Shown piece by piece: positions 4,684 through 8,087 of a stretch of 8,087 nt of DNA (positions are counted from its first letter, which is position 1; every line of letters begins with the position of its first letter). The notes beneath the pieces were generated by a model. That model was not told the origin of the DNA and did no database searches. It saw only the letters and a list, made by a program, of their open reading frames with translations. This DNA comes from Oscillospiraceae bacterium (GTDB lineage: Bacteria; Bacillota; Clostridia; Oscillospirales; Ruminococcaceae): contig DXWR01000098.1 of the NCBI GenBank assembly GCA_019416775.1, forward strand, positions 1 to 8,087. The letters are read 5' to 3'. The position numbers and the translations under genes are program-made.

Positions 4684-7600
4684 TTACTTGGAGCGGCTCT
4701 TTTTCTTCAGCACAACCACGCCAGTGCCCAAGCCCAACAGGGCCAGCACTGCCAAGCTGCTCCACAGCATCAGGTTGCTGGAGTCATTGGTCTGAGGAGT
4801 GGAGGTGGAATCACCGCCGGAAGTGGTGTCGCCAGGAGTCGAAGTGCTTCCGCCAGGAGTGGAAGGAGTTTCTTCGCCAGGCAGTTTCGCCAGAATGGTG
4901 TCCTCTGCGCTGATTTCCTGGGTGCCTTCTGCGTCAGCATAGTACTTGCCGCAGAAAGAGCAATACCAGTATTCGATATTGCCTTCGGTCTCGGTGGTGG
5001 GCTCAACCCGATCCACGTGCACCAGATAGCCGGAGCAGTCGTGGGTCACATGAAAGGTCTTGCTGTAGCTCAAACCATTGCTGTAAGTACCGGTAATGGT
5101 AACGGAACCGTCGCTCACAAAGGTGACCACGCCGTTTTCATCCACGGTAGCAACTGCTTCGTTGTCACTGGACCAATCCACATTGCTGATCACACCGTTG
5201 ATTACAAAGTAATCGTTCATATCCACGGTGTTGTCTTCGCCGGTGTAGTTCAGATCCAGATCAGTGGTATCCGCATTCACATCGCCTACATTGAACACGA
5301 TTTCTTCCGTGTAAACGTCGCCAGCTTCATTTTCAGCGGTGACGGTGACGGTAGCAGTGCCATTGCCAACTACAGTAACAGCGCCGTTTTCGTCTACAGT
5401 AACCACATCCTGGTCGCTGGAGGTGTAGGTGTAAGTCAACTTATCGGTGGTGTTTCCGGGAACAGGAGTCACGGTGATAGTGGCTTCGTTGTTGCCGGCA
5501 GGATTCAAAGTGAGCTCGGTGTTGTCCACGCTCACCTGAATTCCAGTAGCAGGAACTACGATGGAGACATTGTAAGTAACAGTGAAGGTTACGCCATTGG
5601 AAGCGGCAATGGTAATGGTCGCGCTGCCACTGCCTACCAGGGTGATTTCACCGTTGGCGTTGACGCTCATCACGTCAGGGTTGCTGGAAGTGTAGGTGTA
5701 GGTCACGGGAGTGATATCAGCACCGGTGTTCGTCACTGCCAGAGCACCCAAAGTAGTGCCGGCAGTCCCTTCCACGTCCAAGGTCTGACCGTTGAGATCA
5801 AAGCTCAGATCGGAAACATAGATTTCAGCGGAATCGGTAAACTCTTTGCCGTCGGCAGTGGTTACAGTGACCGTGATGGTGGTGCGGCCGCCGTCTACAG
5901 CGGTTACTACGCCGTTGTTATCCACGGTAGCGGCAGCAGGATTGCTGGATTCCCAGACTACACTGGTTACAGTGTCAGTGGTGCCTTCCGGGCGATAGGT
6001 AGCGTCCAGATCAAAGATCTGATTGTCAGCATCGTTCATGGAAAGCTGTACCTGTTCCGCATTCAGGAGCACGCCGGTCATGGGAACAGTGCTGTCAACA
6101 ATGGAAAGGCTGCCGTCGGTATAGCTCAGAGGAACGTATGCTTCCCCATCGCCATCGTATCTGCCCATCTTGGTTTCGCCCTGATTCCAGGTGAAGTTGG
6201 TGGTGGATTCCTCCAGAGTAATGACTTTGAAGGTATAGGTAGCCAGAACATCATTGTCCAGGATGCCGTTTACCAAATCTGGATTGTTGTTAATGCCTAC
6301 CAGCATATTCCGGATGGTGCCGGTTTCTTCGTCCACATTGGGGGTCGTGGAAGAGAAGCCTTCGCCAGGAGTAGTGCTTACGTAATCCAGCTTAGAGGGA
6401 TCGTAACTGAATTCGTACTGCAGGCTGTTGACGTCCACATTGCTGGTGCCGTACACAGTAACGGTGATTTCGTCGTCAATCGTGGCATTGGCAGGGCTTA
6501 CAGACAGGACAACGCTGCCGGCGGGTTCGACATGGATACGAACCTCATAGGTAACGGTGAAGGTGATGCCGTTGGAAGCTTCGATGGTGATGGTGGTGGT
6601 ACCGTCGCCCACAAAGGTCACCACGCCATTGTCATCCACCGCAGCGGCACTAGGATTGCTGGAAGTGTAAGTGTAAGTAACAGGAGTGATGTCAGCGCCG
6701 GTGTTGTCCACGTTCAGGGTAGCCAAAACGTCGCCAACTTCGCCTTCCGCCTGAATGGTCTGTCCATCCAGATCAAAGCTCAGATCGGAAACATAGATTT
6801 CAGCAGAATCGGTGAATTTGTTTCCACCGGTAGTGGTTACGGTCACGGTGATGGTGGTGCGGCCGCCGTCTACAGCGGTTACCACGCCGTTGTCATCCAC
6901 GGTAGCTGCAGCAGTATTGCTGGATTCCCAAGTCACACTGTCCACGGTGTCGGTGGTGCCGTCCGGACGATAGGTGGCGTCCAGATCAAAGCTCTGCTTT
7001 TCAGCGTCGTTCATAGAAAGCTGTACCTGCTCCGCATTCAAAAGCACACCAGTCATGGGTACTTCAATGCTGACGGTGTAATCCTTGGTGAAGGACACAC
7101 CATTGGAAGCCGTTACAGTAATGCTCACATTGCCGCTGCCCACAAAGGTCACCACACCGTTGTCCACCGTGGCGACATCAGGATTGCTGGTGGACCAGGT
7201 GTAGGTCAGAGGTGCGGAGGTAGCGCCGGCTTCGGTGGGAGCAGCCAGGGTAACGGTTTGACCGGCAACACCGGTGTAGGAACCGTCGCTGTCGTCAAAG
7301 CTCAGGTCAGAGACATAAACCGTGGCCGTATCGCTCATGCCGTTGGAAGCTTCCACGGTGATAGTAGTAGTGCCGGGACCCACTGCGGTAACCACGCCGT
7401 CCACTACAGTAGCCACACCATCGTCTTCAGATGTCCAGGTGTAGGTCAATTCCTGCGTATTGTCTTCAGGAGTTTCGGTAACAACTAGAGTTGCGGTCTG
7501 GTTGTCGGCCTGATCCATACTGAAGTCCAACACATCTTCACTCAGGGCAATCCCGGTAACATCTACATTAGAATCGTTAATATTCAAAGAAGTACCATCA

Positions 7601-8087
7601 GTGGCACTAAGAGTGACATATTCTTCAATACCGGTTTCATCATTGTACCAGCCCATCTTGGTTTCCGCAGTGTCAAAGTTGAAGGCACTGGTACCGCCAT
7701 CCATTGAGATTACTTCGAAGGTGTAGGTGGTCAGAAGGGTATTATTCAGGTTGCTTTCGGTCAATTCCGGAGTATCCTTCACACCAACCAGCATATTCCG
7801 AACCACACCGTTTTCCTCGTCAACATTTGCTTGGGTGGAGGAAAAACCTTCGCCAGTAGCAGAACCTACAAACTTCAGTTTGCTGGTATCGTAGCTGAAT
7901 TCATACTGCACACCGGCCACGGGAACATTGCTGGTACCCAAAACGGAAATAGTAACTTCATCGCCCATGCTGGCTTCAGTCTTGTCCACCTGGAGAGCCA
8001 GAGAACCGGTTGGAACAGTGGGTTCCGGCTGAGCAATGTTGATTGTCGCTACGGGGCCTTCGTGTTGGGTGTTGCCAACAATAGTAC
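4684..8087 (-). CDS. Cell-wall-anchored surface protein with two cohesin-like modules and eight Big2 repeats (5' end missing)
   Basis: The frame is open to the right edge, giving 1133 visible C-terminal residues; the GTG at 7989 is internal, not a start. Order by visible residue: cohesin-like module A (about 28-169), Big2 repeats 1-4 (175-519), cohesin-like module B (524-663), Big2 repeats 5-8 (669-1012), a small domain with H1015, C1017, C1042 and C1045 (1015-1068), a Pro/Ser/Thr/Gly linker (1069-1096), PQTND (1097-1101), a hydrophobic helix (about 1105-1126) and tail KKKSRSK. Each Big2 unit shows the (D/N)GxxT...(T/S)xTI motif. The protein should be secreted, cut by a sortase and linked to the cell wall. 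The cohesin-like modules suggest docking of a partner or carbohydrate binding; this is inference from fold similarity, and no dockerin is visible. The coding DNA is highly repetitive. A terminator follows 45 bases downstream. Signal peptide and N-terminal function are outside the window. Confidence 0.9.
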   Translation of the reverse strand, partial: TIVGNTQHEGPVATINIAQPEPTVPTGSLALQVDKTEASMGDEVTISVLGTSNVPVAGVQYEFSYDTSKLKFVGSATGEGFSSTQANVDEENGVVRNMLVGVKDTPELTESNLNNTLLTTYTFEVISMDGGTSAFNFDTAETKMGWYNDETGIEEYVTLSATDGTSLNINDSNVDVTGIALSEDVLDFSMDQADNQTATLVVTETPEDNTQELTYTWTSEDDGVATVVDGVVTAVGPGTTTITVEASNGMSDTATVYVSDLSFDDSDGSYTGVAGQTVTLAAPTEAGATSAPLTYTWSTSNPDVATVDNGVVTFVGSGNVSITVTASNGVSFTKDYTVSIEVPMTGVLLNAEQVQLSMNDAEKQSFDLDATYRPDGTTDTVDSVTWESSNTAAATVDDNGVVTAVDGGRTTITVTVTTTGGNKFTDSAEIYVSDLSFDLDGQTIQAEGEVGDVLATLNVDNTGADITPVTYTYTSSNPSAAAVDDNGVVTFVGDGTTTITIEASNGITFTVTYEVRIHVEPAGSVVLSVSPANATIDDEITVTVYGTSNVDVNSLQYEFSYDPSKLDYVSTTPGEGFSSTTPNVDEETGTIRNMLVGINNNPDLVNGILDNDVLATYTFKVITLEESTTNFTWNQGETKMGRYDGDGEAYVPLSYTDGSLSIVDSTVPMTGVLLNAEQVQLSMNDADNQIFDLDATYRPEGTTDTVTSVVWESSNPAAATVDNNGVVTAVDGGRTTITVTVTTADGKEFTDSAEIYVSDLSFDLNGQTLDVEGTAGTTLGALAVTNTGADITPVTYTYTSSNPDVMSVNANGEITLVGSGSATITIAASNGVTFTVTYNVSIVVPATGIQVSVDNTELTLNPAGNNEATITVTPVPGNTTDKLTYTYTSSDQDVVTVDENGAVTVVGNGTATVTVTAENEAGDVYTEEIVFNVGDVNADTTDLDLNYTGEDNTVDMNDYFVINGVISNVDWSSDNEAVATVDENGVVTFVSDGSVTITGTYSNGLSYSKTFHVTHDCSGYLVHVDRVEPTTETEGNIEYWYCSFCGKYYADAEGTQEISAEDTILAKLPGEETPSTPGGSTSTPGDTTSGGDSTSTPQTNDSSNLMLWSSLAVLALLGLGTGVVVLKKKSRSK
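4687..4800 (-). other. C-terminal cell-wall sorting signal
   Basis: TPQTND is followed by a hydrophobic stretch LMLWSSLAVLALLGLGTGVV and a basic KKKSRSK end. This is the three-part layout of a sortase substrate, with a PQTN-type motif in place of LPxTG. It resembles the NPQTN motif of class B sortases. Which sortase acts is unknown and none is in the window. Confidence 0.75.
5554..6081 (-). repeat. Long direct repeat, copy 2 (Big2 repeats 5-6)
   Basis: It also begins MTGVLLNAEQVQLSMNDA and shares SAEIYVSDLSFDL and NTGADITPVTYTYTSSNP with copy 1. The offset of 975 bases equals 325 codons, so recombination between the copies would keep the frame and remove cohesin-like module B plus one Big2 pair. 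Confidence 0.9.
6097..6519 (-). other. Cohesin-like module B
   Basis: Runs from GSVVLSVSPANATIDDEIT to DGSLSIV. It shares with module A the blocks GTSNV, LQYEFSYD-SKL, GEGFSS, NVDEE, RNMLVG and ETKMG. These shared blocks show the two modules arose by duplication and that the NMLVG and ETKMG segments are under constraint. Confidence 0.7.
6529..7056 (-). repeat. Long direct repeat, copy 1 (Big2 repeats 3-4)
   Basis: It codes a pair of Ig-like Big2 domains beginning MTGVLLNAEQVQLSMNDA. It is highly similar in DNA and protein to 5554-6081, at a distance of 975 bases. For example, 35 bases at 6770-6804 are identical to 5795-5829. Confidence 0.9.
7579..8007 (-). other. Cohesin-like module A
   Basis: Runs from SLALQVDKTEASMGDEVTI to DGTSLNI. 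Family signs are the opening beta strand with a GDEVTI turn, the QYEFSYDTSKLKFV segment (residues GxQ-F-YD-SKL-FV, typical of cohesin and related CBM2/CBM3-fold domains) and a late TYTFEV strand. It is roughly half identical to module B by eye. No residues diagnostic of dockerin binding can be named from sequence alone. Confidence 0.7.

Noticed and set aside
4579..7488. 969-codon open frame on the plus strand opposite the surface-protein gene
   Set aside because: It lies fully antisense to the repetitive Big2/cohesin coding region, has no family motifs, and its apparent repeats mirror the real protein's repeats. Biased codon use of the minus-strand gene keeps this frame open.
7987..7989. GTG at 7989 as the start of the surface-protein gene
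   Set aside because: The frame continues without a stop to the right edge, the upstream residues complete the first strand of the cohesin-like module, and a secreted protein needs a signal peptide that is not here.

Overview
The window looks like chromosomal DNA of a gut-type Gram-positive Clostridia member, probably Oscillospiraceae/Ruminococcaceae. This rests on moderate-to-high GC, strong AAGGAG/GAGGAG ribosome binding sites, a DUF951 gene, a PcrA with the RNA-polymerase-binding C-terminal domain, and a sortase-type surface protein with cohesin-like and Big2 modules. The lineage is an inference from gene content. Every credible gene lies on the minus strand, so transcription runs from high to low coordinates.

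Layout in transcription order. (1) 8087-4684: the C-terminal 1133 residues of a large secreted surface protein whose start lies beyond the right edge. It is built as cohesin-like module, four Big2 Ig-like repeats, a second cohesin-like module, four more Big2 repeats, a small Cys-containing domain, a Pro/Ser/Thr/Gly linker, a PQTND sorting signal, a membrane helix and a basic tail. A strong intrinsic terminator follows at 4609-4639. (2) 4509-2140: pcrA, a UvrD/PcrA DNA helicase with its own near-consensus promoter (TTGAAA-17-TATACT) and a very short leader. (3) 2139-1587: about 550 bases with no credible gene but an unusual density of inverted repeats, including two 20-base perfect palindromes and two diverged copies of a double hairpin whose stem differences are compensated. 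(4) 1586-1: a translation-related cluster of a DUF951 zinc-ribbon-like protein (62 aa), prfA (release factor 1, TTG start) and the first 78 codons of an L-threonylcarbamoyladenylate synthase (Sua5/TsaC).

The left cluster concerns translation: RF1 ends proteins at UAA/UAG, and TsaC/Sua5 makes the precursor of the t6A tRNA modification. pcrA is a housekeeping genome-maintenance gene transcribed separately. The accessory part is the surface protein. Its paired cohesin-like modules on a cell-wall-anchored stalk resemble an anchoring scaffoldin, although no dockerin protein is visible here. The hairpin array between pcrA and the DUF951 gene is the stretch least explained by ordinary gene content. 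I see no defence island, CRISPR array, transposase, rRNA or tRNA.
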